Shown: positions 35,426-47,508, counted from the first letter of the stretch. The stretch: DNA of 64,000 nt from Manihot esculenta (GCF_001659605.2 NC_035172.2:31237342-31301341), one strand, 5' to 3'. Notes: a model not told the origin generated them from the sequence alone. Numbers and translations: made by a program.

Positions 35426-37638
35426 TGTAATACCCGGCTAGACCCCGGCATCGGAATTCCTATTTTCTGGTGGAATCTCGGATGTCGGAAACCTCTAGAA
35501 GAGTAAATTATGTTTTTTCTAAAATGTTTTCATGTGTTTTAAGGTTTTAAGTAAGAAAGAACTTGAGTTTTTGAAAGAAAAGCACCAAGGAAGGAAATCC
35601 ATGTTCGGCCGCCGAACATGGTGTAGTTTAGGGAGAACCTTTGGCCCCCGAAGATGGTTTGGCCAGCCACCTATAAAAGGCCCCATGTCCGAAAATGGGC
35701 GAGTTTTCTTCTCCATTTTCGGGCAGAGGTGAGTCCAAACCCTTCCATGGTTAGTTTTGATATTTTCCTTCAAATCTTTCAAGTTTTTAACAAGCTTTCA
35801 TCTTATTTTGAAGTTTTTAAGCTCAAAATTGAAGTTGTGAAGCTTGGAGACTTTCGGAACCCGCTTTCCCCAAATCTCCAAGTTGGGTCACGCCTTCTCT
35901 CGATCTCCAAGAGGTAAGCGTCGATCCTCACCGTCTTTAATGTTTGAAGCAAGTGTTATGAAGGGTTATGGGGTAAAGATGCATGATTAGGCTAGTTACA
36001 AAAGTGATAGGATTTATGGTAGTTTGAGGGTAAATGTATGATAAATGTGTTGCTTTGATAATGTTGTTGGGTTATAGGTTAGTTCTAAGCCCCCAAATGC
36101 TTAAGAGTGTGTTTATGCATGTTTTTGCATGGTTTAGTTTGAGTTTAGAGGTTTTAGGTGGCTGGATGCATGTTGGTGGCTTGGGTTCTATGTTGGTGGC
36201 TTGGGTTCTGCCTGCTGGAGGACCCAAGTTCGGCTACCAAAACCATGTTCGGCAGCCAAACTTGCCTAGGGAGGCAGTTCTGGCTGCCGAACCCTGCCCC
36301 CAAAAGTTTGGACTTTCGGCTCTGGAGAGGGGTTTCGGCCGCCGAACCTGCCCTCGAAGGTTGGCGAGTTTCGGCTCTGGAACCACTTTCGGCAGCTGAA
36401 CCTGCCGCCGAAAGTGGCTGAGTTTCGGCTCTAAAGGGACTTTCGGCCGCCGAACCTGCCGCCGAAAGTGCCCTATTCAGCCTTCCTTTGCATATTTTCT
36501 ATGATTGTTTTAAGGTGTTTTAGGGGGTTTTTGGGGAGTTGTTTAGAGTCATGTTAGTGTATGTTTGGTCCCTCATTTGAGTCCACCTATGTAGGTTCAG
36601 ACCCGAGGAACCGAGGACCCCAGCAGTGAGATAGCTGCTTCAGAGTCTGTTCAGAGTCAGCCTGAGGTGAGTAGAATAGATCTTTATGTTTCAAAGCAAA
36701 TAAATTTTGAGCATGTTCATGCATCACGAATACCATGATATATACTAGGTTGTTGCATTAGAATTCACGAATATGTTGCATTGCATACTATGTTGTTGAT
36801 GTGGATGGATGTTGGATGACCCATTAGCCCTTGATATGATATGATGACGATAATACGGTATGGAAGTTCAGTGAGGCCCATTCTACGCCCCTGGCACGAT
36901 GTAAGAGAAAGACCAGTGAGGCCCATTCTACGCCCCTGGCATATTGAAATGTTATAATATGTTATATTAAGAGAAAGACCAGTGAGGCCCATTCTACGCC
37001 CCTGGCACCATTGGAATGTGTAGAGGGCTATTAGTGACAAGTCCATCCTTGATGTGAATTGTTTGTGATGTGATGCATTCCATGAAAGCATGTGTTTTAA
37101 TATATTGTTTTACTATTTTGCTCACTGGGCTCTAGTAGCTCACCCCTTTCCTTTAACCCCCAGGCTTGCAGGTTCGGGATAGACTAGGAGGTTAGCAAGA
37201 GTAAAGGCATAGTGTATGTAATAGTTAGTTGTGGACATGAAAGATAATGTAATGTAATGTAATGTAAGATATTGTATAAGAATTGTATTGAGGATTAATA
37301 TTGTGCTTGACCTTAGAGTTTATGGTTAATCCCTTTTGATACATAATCTATATGTAATGTTTTATTAATGTGATGTAAACCAAGCTTAATGTATGTAATG
37401 TTGACCCAACTAGAGTATTTGATGAGGGTTCTAGTGTGGAGTTTTTATGTATTCAGTCTCAGTGCATGCACAAGTCAAGCTTGGTAGATGAAAATTTTAA
37501 AATTTTTATGAAAATGTATGATCATGTATAGGATTTATCAGGTATGACAGGTTGTATGCTAGGCTTGCTACGGGTCCCGGCGACCTTAAGTCGATCTAGA
37601 TCCTAGCGCCGGTAGCGGTCCGATTTCGGGTCGTTACT
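35426..37638 (+). mobile_element. Solo LTR, Tekay-like
   Basis: 2213 bp from TGTAATACCCGG to TCGTTACT (terminal A mutated to T), flanked by TSD CAATT (35421-35425 and 37639-37643). It has one U3 palindrome (35606-35620), TATA box CTATAAAAGG near 35671, donor sites GTGAGT near 35729 and GTAAGC near 35912, a palindrome array at about 36230-36475, a putative mini-exon 36595-36666, and the hairpin series 36868-37007 (CCAGTGAGGC, CCATTCTAC, GCCCCTGG). Confidence 0.92.
36868..37007 (+). repeat. Tandem hairpin series in LTR
   Basis: Three units with arms CAGTGAGGC and GCCCCTG around the loop CCATTCTAC, spaced about 45-65 bp. This is the GGC/GCC version of the inner stem. Confidence 0.7.
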
Positions 37639-38589
37639 CAATTGGCCCTATTGATCTAAACCACAAAGAAACAATGGATTTAAGCATGAAATTGCATAAA
37701 TATTGATAAACAATGTATGTTCAGATCTCTCAATCCATAAAACAACTAAAGTTTCACCTAATCTTCAACTAGAAAAAGAGGTTTCAGCCACTCATGGCTG
37801 AAACAAAATACAAAATAAAAGAAAGAGAAGAGGAAAGGAACCAATCAGCGCTTGGAAAGGTGCGGCCACTTGCAATCCGTATGTTGGAGAGAAAAGAAGA
37901 GGTGGGCGTGCGGCTTGGAGAAGCTTTTATAGCCCAATGTGCTGCCCTAGGTTTCCTTGATGAGGTGGAGCCTTCTTTTGAATTATGAATTTTGAATGTC
38001 CTATTTTGAATTTTGAATTTTGAATTCTTGGGAGGCAAGTGCATCTTCTTGAGATTTGGCTTCCTGAATAAGGTGAATTGAATGCTGAATTTTGAATTTC
38101 GAATTTTGAATGTTCTCTTTTTGAATTCTTGGGAGGCAAGTGCATCTTCTTGAGATTTGGCTTCCTCAACAAGGGAAAGACTTCTTGAAGATTTGAAATT
38201 TGAATTTCAAATTACTCTGCTGAATGTACTTTCCTTATTTATCTTCACTTCGGCTGCAACTTGACTTGGGCAAACATGCTTGTTCTCCTTTATCCTATTT
38301 TAGGCAGTTTTAAGAGCATTTTCACCAAATTATCTCTTTATACCGTTTTCTGCAAAATAAGATCAAAACCACAGAATTAGGCAGAAAAAGTGTAAATTAA
38401 CATTAATAACAACATGATAAAATGGTCTAAATTTGGTCTGATCATAGGGGCTAGAAGATACCCAGATGATCCCAGGGCTAGTTGGCACTAGAGAGAGCCC
38501 AGAAACTCGTCAAGGAATTACTATATCACTTCGATCGATTTCTGCCAAATAAGATCTTAGGCCTGATTGGTCGACATGGTATGTAAGAA

Positions 38590-39239
38590 GAAAGCAAGGA
38601 CCACATTGACCAGCTATGTGGGATACTGAATTTTCTTTATCAATCCTGCACTCTAAAGCTTATCAACCTCTTCTTTGATTACTTGTTGTCTCTCTAATGT
38701 AAACTTTCTTTTCTTTTGTTAGACTAGTTTGATGATCTTATTAATGGATAGATTATTGGTGATGAGAGTTGGATCCACACTTGTTACATCTTTTGAAGAC
38801 CAAACGAAAGTGGTTACTCGGCTCTTTAGCAATTCTATTAGACGAGTATTTGTTTCACCAATTAACATAGTGCCGAATCATACATTTTGCTCCTTACCCA
38901 TCTGGATTTTCTCTAACGGGTCTGTTGGTTCTGTCTTTACGTGAGATTCTGGCTTCTCTAGCAAGCTAATGGGCATGGTTGCTTTTCCGAGGCTTTTTGC
39001 TAGGTGTTCGTAACCTTCTTTGTCCAACATCGGACCACTGCTATTCCCCCTGGAGCTGGAAGCTTAAGACACATAGCACTCATGTTAATAATGATACCAT
39101 GGCAGTTTAGGATTGGACGACCGAGTATCACATTGTATACAAATGGGATATCTACCACTACAAATTCTGCATACAACTCTCGCCTATACTTTTTGTCATC
39201 CAGTATTAGGGGGAGGTTGATGGTATCCAACACTGTCAC
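38590..39239 (-). pseudogene. Tat-lineage Gypsy protease/RT remnant, part 2
   Basis: The minus strand reads a protease C-terminal half (FVVVDIPFVYNVILGRP, then LPAPGGIAVVR), followed after stops and frameshifts by the segment leading into RT (LLKSRVTTFVWSSKDV, QVIKEEVDKL, AGLIKKIQYP, LVNVVL). The order and motifs match Tat/Retand-type polyproteins, not the Tekay family. RT proper is missing to the left, where minisatellite units begin. The first protease half lies at 41558-41760, separated by a solo LTR inserted in between. Confidence 0.8.
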
Positions 39240-41552
39240 TGTAACGACTCGAAAACCGGACCGCTACCGGCGCTAGGATCCAGATCGACTTAAGGTCGCC
39301 GGGACCCGTAGCAAGCCTAACATACATCCTGTATATCTGTTAAATCCCATACATGATCATACATATACATAAAAATTTAAACTTTTTCTTTTCTTTCACC
39401 AAGCTTAATCTGTGCATGCACAACTCAGAAACATAAAACCCCACACTGGAGCCCTCATCAAATGCTCCAATGGGGTAACATATCATACATTAAGCTTGGT
39501 TTCCATAAAACATCATAAAAACATTTCATTAAAAAGATCATGTACCAAAAAGGGATTAACATACGCTAGGGCCAAGCACAATTCTATCCTCAATACAATT
39601 CTTTACATTACATCACATTATAACATTTTACAATACATGTCCACCTCTAACTATTACATAAAACATGACTTCTTTACTCTTGCTGACTTCCTGGTCTATC
39701 CCGTACCTGCAAACCTGGGGGTTAAGGGAATGGGGTGAGCTACTAGAGCCCAGTGAGCAGAATAGTAAAACATATTATATTAAAATCCATGCTTTCATGA
39801 AATGCATCACATCACAAACAAATCACATTAAGGATGAACTTGTCACCAATAGCCCTCTACATAACCAATAGTGTCAGAACGTAGAATGGGTCCTGGTCTT
39901 TCCCTTACATAACATATCATAACATTCCAATGTGCCAAGGACGTAGAATGGGTCTTCCTGGACTTCCATACCGTATCATCATCATATCATATCATTCCAT
40001 ACGAGGGCTAATGGATCATCCAATGTTCATCCACATCAACATCATATTATGCAATGCAACATATTCGTGAATTCTAATGCAAACAACCTAATATATCTCA
40101 TGGCATTCGTGATGCATGAACATGCTCAAAATTTATTTATTTACTTTGCAATATAAAGAGTCATTCTACTCACCTCAGGCTAGCTCTGAAAAGACTCTGA
40201 AGCAGCTATCTCACTGCTGGGGTCCTCGGTTCCTCGGGTCCAAATCTACACAGGTGGACTCAAATGAGGGACCAAACATAGGCTAACATGACTCTAAACT
40301 ACTCCCCAAAAATCCCCCTAAAACATCATAAAATAATCATAGAAATCATGCAAAGGAAGGCTGAACAGGGCACTTTCGGCGGTAGGTTCGGCGGCCGAAA
40401 GTCCCTCCAGAGCTGAAACTCAGCCACTTTCGGCGGCACCTTCGGCGACCGAAAGTCCCTTCCAGAGAAGAAACTCATGCATGTTCGGCGGCACCTTCGG
40501 CGGCCGAAACTCTCCTCCAGAGCCAAAAGTCCAACTTTCGGGAGCAGGGTTTGGCAGCCAAAAGCTTGCCTCCACAGGCAGGTTCGGCGGCCGAAAGTCC
40601 TTCGGCTGCCGAACCTGAGTTCTTCCAAAGTGGCAGAACTCAGCCTCCTCATGCACATTTTGCCTCCCAAACCTTTCAAACATGCATTTAGCTATTCTAC
40701 AACATGCATACTCATGCAAACAAGCATATAGGGGTCTCACACTCTCTTAAACCCCAACAACAACACAAAACATATGCACATTACACATATTTTCAACAAA
40801 GCTCACATGAACCGTAACATTAAACAACTAGCTTAAACATGCATTTCTACCCCATAAACTTTCATAAAACTTGCTTAGAATATCGAAGAAGATGAGGATC
40901 GACGCGTACCTCTTGAAGATCGAGAGAAAACGTGACCCAACTTAGAGATTTGGGGAAAATGGATTCCGGAGGTCTCTAAGCTTCCAAACTTCGATCTTTG
41001 CTCAAAAATTTCAAAAACAAGTTAAAACTTGTTAGAAACTTGTAGGATTTGAAGGAAAACTTCAAAACCAACCATGGAAGGGCATGAACTCACCTTTGCC
41101 CGAAAATGGAGGAGAAAGCTCGCCCATTTTCGGACATGGAGCCTTTTATAGGTGGCTGGCCAGACCATCTTCAGAAGCCAAAGGTGACTCCAAAACTCCA
41201 CCATGTTCGGCGGCCGAACCTGGATTTCCTCCCTTAGTCTTTTTCATTCAAAACTCAATTTCTTTCTTATTTAAAACCATAAAATACATGAAAACATTTT
41301 ATAAAAACATGATTTTACCCTTCTAGAGGGTTCCGACATTCGAGATTCCACCAGACTGTAGGAATTCCGGCCGAACCTGGATTTTCTCCCTTAGTCTTTT
41401 TCATTCAAAACTCAATTTCTTTCTTATTTAAAACCATAAAATACATGAAAATATTTTATAAAAACATGATTTTACCCTTCTAGAGGGTTCCGACATTCGA
41501 GATTCCACCAGACTGTAGGAATTCCGATACCGGAGTCTAGCCGGGTATTACA
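39240..41552 (-). mobile_element. Solo LTR, Tekay-like (minus)
   Basis: 2313 bp with TSD GTCAC (39235-39239 and 41553-41557). It contains hairpin units near 39885-39965 (one GAC/GTC version), a palindrome array at about 40375-40620, a donor-like GTACGC site near 40908, and TATA box CTATAAAAGG near 41143. The U3 end is extended by a 157-bp tandem duplication. The insertion split the Tat protease remnant cleanly. Confidence 0.92.
41213..41526 (-). repeat. 157-bp tandem duplication in U3 of the solo LTR
   Basis: Two nearly identical units, starting at 41213 and 41370 (GCCGAACCTGGATT), cover the distal U3 almost to the LTR terminus. As a result the terminal ~130 bp occur twice, the inner copy ending GGAATTCCGG. 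Confidence 0.9.
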
Positions 41553-41557
41553 GTCAC

Positions 41558-41760
41558 GGCCTTATCTTCTAATCCTACTAAAGGATAGAAAACTCTAACA
41601 AGGTTGTTTCTATCCAAGCCTAACTTATTAAAAATATTTAAAATGAGAAGATTAATTGAACTACATATATCCACCAAGCCTTACCTCATACCGATTTAGG
41701 AGGACCTTAACAACCAGCGGGTCATTTTGAAAGAATCCAATTGCTTTGTCGGCAGGACTG
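41558..41760 (-). pseudogene. Tat-lineage Gypsy protease remnant, part 1
   Basis: The minus strand reads IGFFQNDPLVVKVLLNRYEV, a frame slip, then VDICSSINLLILNIFNKLGL and a segment ending LVGLEDKAVT, which joins VLDTINLPL on the far side of the solo LTR. VDICSS sits where VD(T/G)GSS, the aspartic protease site, is expected, with the glycine lost. It is inactive and frameshifted. Confidence 0.78.
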
Positions 41761-42640
41761 AACCTTACCTTTTGCTTGGCCCATGGTTCTTGATCGATAG
41801 ACAGGACGTCTTCTCCTACATGCTTATTTTTCATTTGCTTTTATTATGTCCTTCCGTAATGACATGTACAATTCTAGCCATTTCAAGAGATAGAGAGGAA
41901 AGGTTTATTTTTTAGAGAGAAAAGGAACAAGAGCTCGATGTTAATTTAAATGAAAGGAAAGAAATCAATGGATTTCTTAGCAAAGAAATCAAATGATGTT
42001 ACAGAGATTAGATTGATGATGTGGCTAGAAGAGAGCTATGTTGTGATTTGCTTAGACCTACAATGAAGAGAACGTGAGATGGTGGGTGCCTACGACGGTC
42101 ACTCTAACGCTCAAATCAGTATGCTGAAGAATAGAGAAAATACAATAAATTGCTTAAAGCTTTTGTACGTGAGAATAGTGTACTTTTATCTTTGTGATTC
42201 TTCTCCTTTTATACTGTAAGAAGGCGGAGATAAATATGGCACTTCCCGATAATTCGGCAATGATGTGGTTGGCTGCTTGATAAAGAACATTGCGAGCTAA
42301 TAGGTTGGTAATCTCGCAATTACAAGCATAATGGAAATGCACTGGGCTATGCTTGATAATGGTAATTTCGTGCGGAGACTCGCCCTGTCGAGGAAAGGGC
42401 GAGTCTTTGATGATGAACCGGGTATTTATGTGTCTAGGTCTTTCCTTCCTTGAGTTGGACCGCGTTTTCCACCTATCAGATCCTTACCACGTGGCTCTGT
42501 CTTGTGGTGACAGCTTATGACTTACTTTGAGCGTTTGTTATGTAGCATCAAGTTCTAGTTTATGTTTTCTTGTTTTCATTTTGATTCTCTTTTTGTCTGC
42601 TTGTTGGTTTACTTCGTTTTCTCTTCCTTTAGGATAAAGT
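41761..42640. other. No recognisable gene
   Basis: Low-complexity to moderate sequence, probably upstream parts of the same decayed Tat element; short open stretches lack recognisable motifs. An imperfect inverted repeat GACTCGCCCT / AGGGCGAGTC lies at about 42379-42404. Confidence 0.4.
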
Positions 42641-44900
42641 TGTTAAGAATCAAAACAATCACACAATTAAAGAATAAATACAAAAAGTAAATAACACACA
42701 GATTTAACATGGTTCACCAATTTGGCTATATCCACAGCGGCTAAGATTTTCTTATTTCTCAATGAGTTTTCCATCAGAATGCATTAGAAAAATATTATAT
42801 ATTTATATATCCAGAGAAAATACAAAAAAGATAGAATAATTCTAAAAAAATTTATGACTGTGAGTATAGTGTATAGTCAATAATATATCATTAGCCTCCA
42901 TATCTCAACAAAAAGAAGATATTTTAGTTTTAATGTTGTTGTCTTTTTCTATTTGTTTTTTCTCGTAGAATGAATGTGGGTTTTTTATTATTTATTTCTT
43001 TCTTTGTGTATTTCTTTTGTTATTTTTCAGGTTTACAGTGCTAATTTGCAATGGAGGTTGTGTTTTGGTGGACCTAGCCTTGGAGGTTTTCGACTCTTGC
43101 ATCTGGTAGGAGGATATTTGCATGCGTAATGTCAATACTTTGAGACCGCATCAATGTGTTTGATGATTAATGCTCCTTCATCTCTTTTTAGATGGGCTCT
43201 ATTGTGTCTCCTTTCTTAAATTGTTGCTATAGGTGTTTGTTCATGTTTTATGCTAATGGCCTCTTTTTTTATTGTATATTTTTGTGGTGTTTTTGCTTTT
43301 CTATAGTTATTGTTGCGGTGATTTTGTGCAATTTTATTGCATTTTGATATTAGTTCATGATAATATGAATTAGATATAGTAATTATTTCATTTTCTGTGT
43401 TAGGTCTATTTGTTTGATTACGTTCGGTTAGATCGATTCGATTTGTTAATTTGATTTTTAAGTTTATTTTTTGTTTTGAATCTTTTTGAACTTTTAAAAT
43501 TAGTTTGGTTTATGTTTGGGATAAGATAATTTCTTAAGTTATGTTTATTTTATGAAAAATATTTTTTAATAAAATATTTTTTATATTTTTAATATTTGAA
43601 ATATTTAAAAAATTTAATTAATAAAAAATATTTTTTTTAATTAAAGAAAAAATCAAAATGAATTTTTTGTTTAAAAAATAAAGTCATTATTTAAAATAAA
43701 TTTCATTTTTCAGATGTTATCAAAATTCGTTTGTTTGGAAAAATAATTTACAGAAAATAATTTATATTTAAAAAATGTTTTCTATAAAAATTATGAAAAA
43801 TATTTTTTAATAAAATAATTTATTTTTAATTTAAAAATAAATATATTAATATATTTATATAAAAGTTTTAATAATAATTTTAAAATTTTAAAAATAATTT
43901 TTTTAAACAAATTATTTTTCTTAAAATTGTTCAATTTTTTCTTAATTAAAAAATATTTTTTAACTGAATTTTTGAATACACCAATAGTTAGAAAATATAA
44001 AAATATTCTTTTAAAAAATATTTTTCATAAAATAAATAGAACTTAAAATTCCTATATATAAATTTATTTCTATATTCTATTTTTAAAATTAAAATTAAAT
44101 AATAAAAAATAAATTATTTAATTAAAAAATATTTTTAAATATAAATTATTTTTCACAAATAAAAATTTAATATATAAATTTTTGGGTTCATAAAAATGCA
44201 ATATATTGTAATTGGAAAAAAAGGAAACAAAATTTGGGTCTAAAAAAAAAATCGAGTTACAGGACACGCTTACGGTACTGGATTCAAAATCCGCCTCATC
44301 CCACGTGGACTTCCATAATTTGGTTGTCAAACTGGCATAGTCCCCACCGCAATCAACAACAGCTGTACCAATTCCCCTTGAGCCAAAAAACACCTCACCA
44401 GCCCTATCACAGAATCGTTTCGGTGCCATGTGTATAATAAACGCCATAGCCAAATTAGACCATACTACTGACGTGTCACGCCTGTAATTAAATACTTTCC
44501 TTGTAATTTTTTAAAAAAAAATGCTTTCTTAGTATTAACTAGACTCGATTGTATACAAATTAAAATTATATAAAATTACAATAACGTTTATTATAAAATA
44601 TAATATAGTATTAATTTAAATTAATTAATAAATTTTGTACATATATTAAAATTTTTTACACTCATAATTTTAATTTGATAATAAATATATGTGAATGATT
44701 ATGAAAAATTTTAAATTTTATTTGCTAATCTCTTATTTTTATTTAAAAAAAAATATTAAAATTTTCCGTCTAATCACATGCGTTGATTGACCTTCAGTGG
44801 TCCCCAGCCAGAGGAGTGTTTCGACCGCTCTGTTCTTGTTTGATACCATTCTACGCAGGGTCTTTAAGTTTATGCGTTAATCAAACGGCTATTATTTGTG
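42641..44900. other. AT-rich intergenic region upstream of the AGP gene
   Basis: Very AT-rich, especially 43550-44230 with runs of A and T. No gene, LTR or inverted-repeat element was recognised. A less AT-rich island at about 44250-44490 holds a G-box (CACGTG at 44302-44307) and an ACGTGTC word near 44472. These could be distal promoter elements of the downstream gene, about 600-750 bp before its TATA box. Confidence 0.5.
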
Positions 44901-44967
44901 GGTCCCATATTTTTTACGATCCAGATCTATTATCTAAACCTCTTGTTACTTTTTAACATTCCGAGGC

Positions 44968-44976
44968 CTATATATG
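44968..44976 (+). promoter_or_regulatory. TATA box of the AGP gene
   Basis: CTATATATG about 90 bp before the start codon. This leaves room for a 50-60-nt leader; a CT-rich stretch (TCTTCTCTCTCTGC) lies just before the ATG, as in many plant leaders. Confidence 0.65.
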
Positions 44977-45061
44977 CAATCTTGTCACTGATGCTGGGTG
45001 TTGCTTTCTAAATCTTAACTAGCACCTTCGAAAGTCTTCTCTCTCTGCATCTTTCTCTAAA

Positions 45062-46576
45062 ATGGATCGCAAAAGCTTGCTTACCGTGGCGTTGATGTGC
45101 CTCGTTGTTGCCAGTGTCGGCGGCCAAGCTCCGACGTCAGCTCCGACGGCTACACCGGTGACTCCTGCAGCCCCTAAGGCTTCTCCTGTGACTCCTGCCG
45201 GTCCTGTAGCCGCACCCGCTAAGGCTCCTGTAAAACCTCAAACACCTGCTCCAGTGGTAACTCCCGTATCTTCACCTCCGGCTTCTTCTCCGACGAAACA
45301 GACTGTTCCTGCTCCTGTTCAGACTCCATTGGCTACGCCGCCACCTGCCGTCGCTCCTGTGAGCTCTCCACCTGCTGCAGTTCCAGTGAGCTCTCCACCA
45401 GCTAAATCTCCTTCAGCACCTGCACCAGTTACTCCACCAACAAGCTCTCCTACGGAAAATGCTCCTCCAGCTCCAGTGGCTGCACCAACCGCCGAGGTTC
45501 CTGCGCCGACTCCCAGCAAGAAGAAGTCGAAGAAGCACAATGCTGCACCAGCTCCTGCTCCAGAGTTGTCAAGCCCACCTGCTCCACCAACTGAGGCACC
45601 TGGACCAAGCGCTGAAGCCAACTCACCTGGTCCCTCTGTGTCTGATGATCAGGTACATTCTGGTGCTCTTCTTAATTCATTTTGCTTAGGCTACTGTCTA
45701 ACATGCGTCAGAGTGCAATGCACTCTCAGATCTAAAACTTTAGCTCATAGATCCACGGTCCACTGTTTTTCCTTCACCGCTAGAGGGGAAAAAAGGACAA
45801 AATCTATAAATGGTAGTGCTCGCATAGTGGAAACTGATTAAATTTTCTAAAAATGATGCTTCCCATTGTTGAAATGCTAAAATGTCGGTGCTACGCTATC
45901 TTGTTTATTGAGAAGAGCGAAGCAAGCTTGCTCTGTGCTTCTCAATTGCTGGATCTGGTAAGAGTGTTGTTTCTAATGTGATAAACGCGGCATTAGCGCT
46001 TGAGATGCACGTTCCAGTCATCAGTGGTCTGTCGCCACATACTCTTCGGCTGTCACTCGTGGATCTGCACAATACGAATACTTTCTGTCATTCTGGTTCA
46101 GTTCAGGCGGGATCCGTGGTTCATTAGAGTATTAGATAGCATATTTGCCTTAAAACCAGGCCAAGTTGATCGATTAACGAAATGTTTGATATGAATGCAA
46201 TAGAAATAGAAATTTGTGCACAATGCACGAACTCACCCTCCATGATTGCACTCCCTTCAAAAGGGATCGATTCAGTTCTCTTAGAAGAACGATCCATTGT
46301 TGGGTAATTGAAATTTTACGTCAAAATATCAGGCTATTAACTCTTTGACAAGAAAAAATTTCCCCTCTAATTGATTTGTAATGTGGGTGGTAAGCTACCA
46401 ATTCCCCAGTATAACAAATTAGAAATTCAAATAAAGTTTATTCTTATTGAATTGGGGCTGTGAAATGCTGAATTTGTTGAATCAAATTGCAGAGCGGAGC
46501 AGAGACCATAAAGAGCCTACACAAGATGGCTGGAATTTTGGCGCTGGGATGGGCAATAGTGAGTTTGATGTTCTAG
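45062..46576 (+). CDS. Lysine-rich classical arabinogalactan protein (AGP17/18/19-like), two exons
   Basis: A heavily glycosylated cell-surface proteoglycan core protein. Exon 1 is 45062-45652 (197 codons, ends at CAG before GTACAT). Exon 2 is 46493-46576 (after TTGCAG), giving 224 residues. It shows a signal peptide (about 1-21, hydrophobic LLTVALMCLVVASV), a long Pro/Ala/Ser/Thr/Val domain rich in AP, SP, TP and VP pairs (sites for Pro hydroxylation and arabinogalactan attachment), a short lysine-rich block KKKSKKH at 153-159, a second Pro-rich part, and in exon 2 a GPI signal: small residues SGA at 198-200, then a hydrophobic tail ending VSLMF. The intron is 840 bp. I chose the spliced model because reading through loses the GPI signal and runs into an unrelated tail. 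Family members (Arabidopsis AGP17/18/19, tomato LeAGP-1) share signal-Pro-Lys-Pro-GPI order. It looks intact. Confidence 0.9.
45653..46492 (+). other. Intron of the AGP gene
   Basis: GT...AG intron in phase 0 that separates the secreted Pro-rich part from the GPI-signal exon. It is AT/T-rich with no recognisable insert. The acceptor context is GAATCAAATTGCAG. Confidence 0.8.
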
Positions 46577-47508
46577 AGAGAGCAAGGGTGAGAGATGTTT
46601 ATCATGTGAAACTACTGTTGCTCCTGTTATATTATTTTAATCTTTTTTTGGCCCCATGTTCTCTTATTCATAACTGGACTCATTTGATAAATTTTTTATT
46701 TATCATTGTTTGGTTAAATTATTGATAGTGGTGGGTGATGACAGCCTGGAGATTAACCACACACTTGCCATGTATTTGGGTATTCTTTGAGAGAGAATCG
46801 TGGGGTAAAAACTTTGTATTTTTGTACTTTTCTATTCACTGCCATTTTTATTTATTTTGGATTCTTCTAGTAATCTGCTCACGGACGCTTCTCCTGTTTC
46901 CTTTTTCTTTCATTTTCTTTCTCCCTCTTTACGCCTCTGCATTTTATCATTTTTGGCTTTATTCTTTGATCTCTCTTTCTCTTTTTTTTTTTTTTTAAAA
47001 AAAAAATATATCAAACTGCGTGAAACTTCATTAAGAAAATAAATCAATGATATAAAAAAGGATAAACTGAGTAATACTCTTCCTAATCCCCATACAAAAG
47101 ATATTCAATGCAATCGAATGTCATTAAAATGAATTTATATAATATATAATTAAAGTTCTATGTGCTCCAATTTAAAAATTACGACTAAATTGGGATCAAG
47201 GAGGACGCAATCGTTAAGGTCATATTGCACCTTCTACGGCATGAAGAATGCTAAGCGGAATCACAGAAGAACTTCATGCCAAGTGGAATCACAGGAGACT
47301 CTCGAGCTTATTTTTGCATAAAAATGAGTAGACTGTTTGAAAATTTTGCTTTTAGACTTGTCCAATTTGAGATACCCGTTAACTTGGCTCCAGACGACTA
47401 ACACGACATTTTCTCTCAGTATCTATAATTTTCTTCTTATAATCTTTACATCGCACATTAAATCATGAACCTTGCTCTCAAGCTGTCTTTGTACATCTTC
47501 AGAAGCAC
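46577..47508. other. 3' flank of the AGP gene, no other gene seen
   Basis: T-rich sequence likely to include the 3' UTR (first ~250-400 bp). A run of T followed by a run of A near 46983-47007 (T16 then A10) marks a low-complexity junction. No further coding region was recognised. Confidence 0.5.

Larger units (their letters stand above)
34780..38444 (-). mobile_element. Family B solo LTR (minus), split by a Tekay-like solo LTR
   Basis: On the minus strand it starts TGATCAGACCAAATTTAG and ends CCGCACAGTCA. The flanks TAGGG (38445-38449) and TAAGG (34775-34779) match at 4 of 5 bases. Without the insertion at 35426-37638 and its TSD it is about 1447 bp. It has no coding sequence; features are a TATTTATCTTCAC stretch, repeated TTTTGAATTTTGAATTC words near 37985-38125, and a GAGTGGCTGAAACC block. 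A second, plus-strand copy is at 52408-53106 and 63116-64000. The lineage is not identified; a Gypsy LTR is the best guess. Confidence 0.7.

Noticed and set aside
37784..38172. Short frames on both strands around the repeated TTTTGAATTC words
   Set aside because: Low-complexity direct repeats within the family B LTR; no conserved protein.
44118..44453. 111-codon minus-strand frame upstream of the AGP gene
   Set aside because: No recognised domain, extends into AT-rich low-complexity sequence, and overlaps the likely promoter region.
45319..45621. 100-codon Gly/Ala-rich frame opposite the AGP gene
   Set aside because: Antisense shadow of the Pro/Ala-rich coding sequence.
46000..46194. 64-codon frame within the AGP intron
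   Set aside because: Intronic, no motif, compositionally like the rest of the intron.
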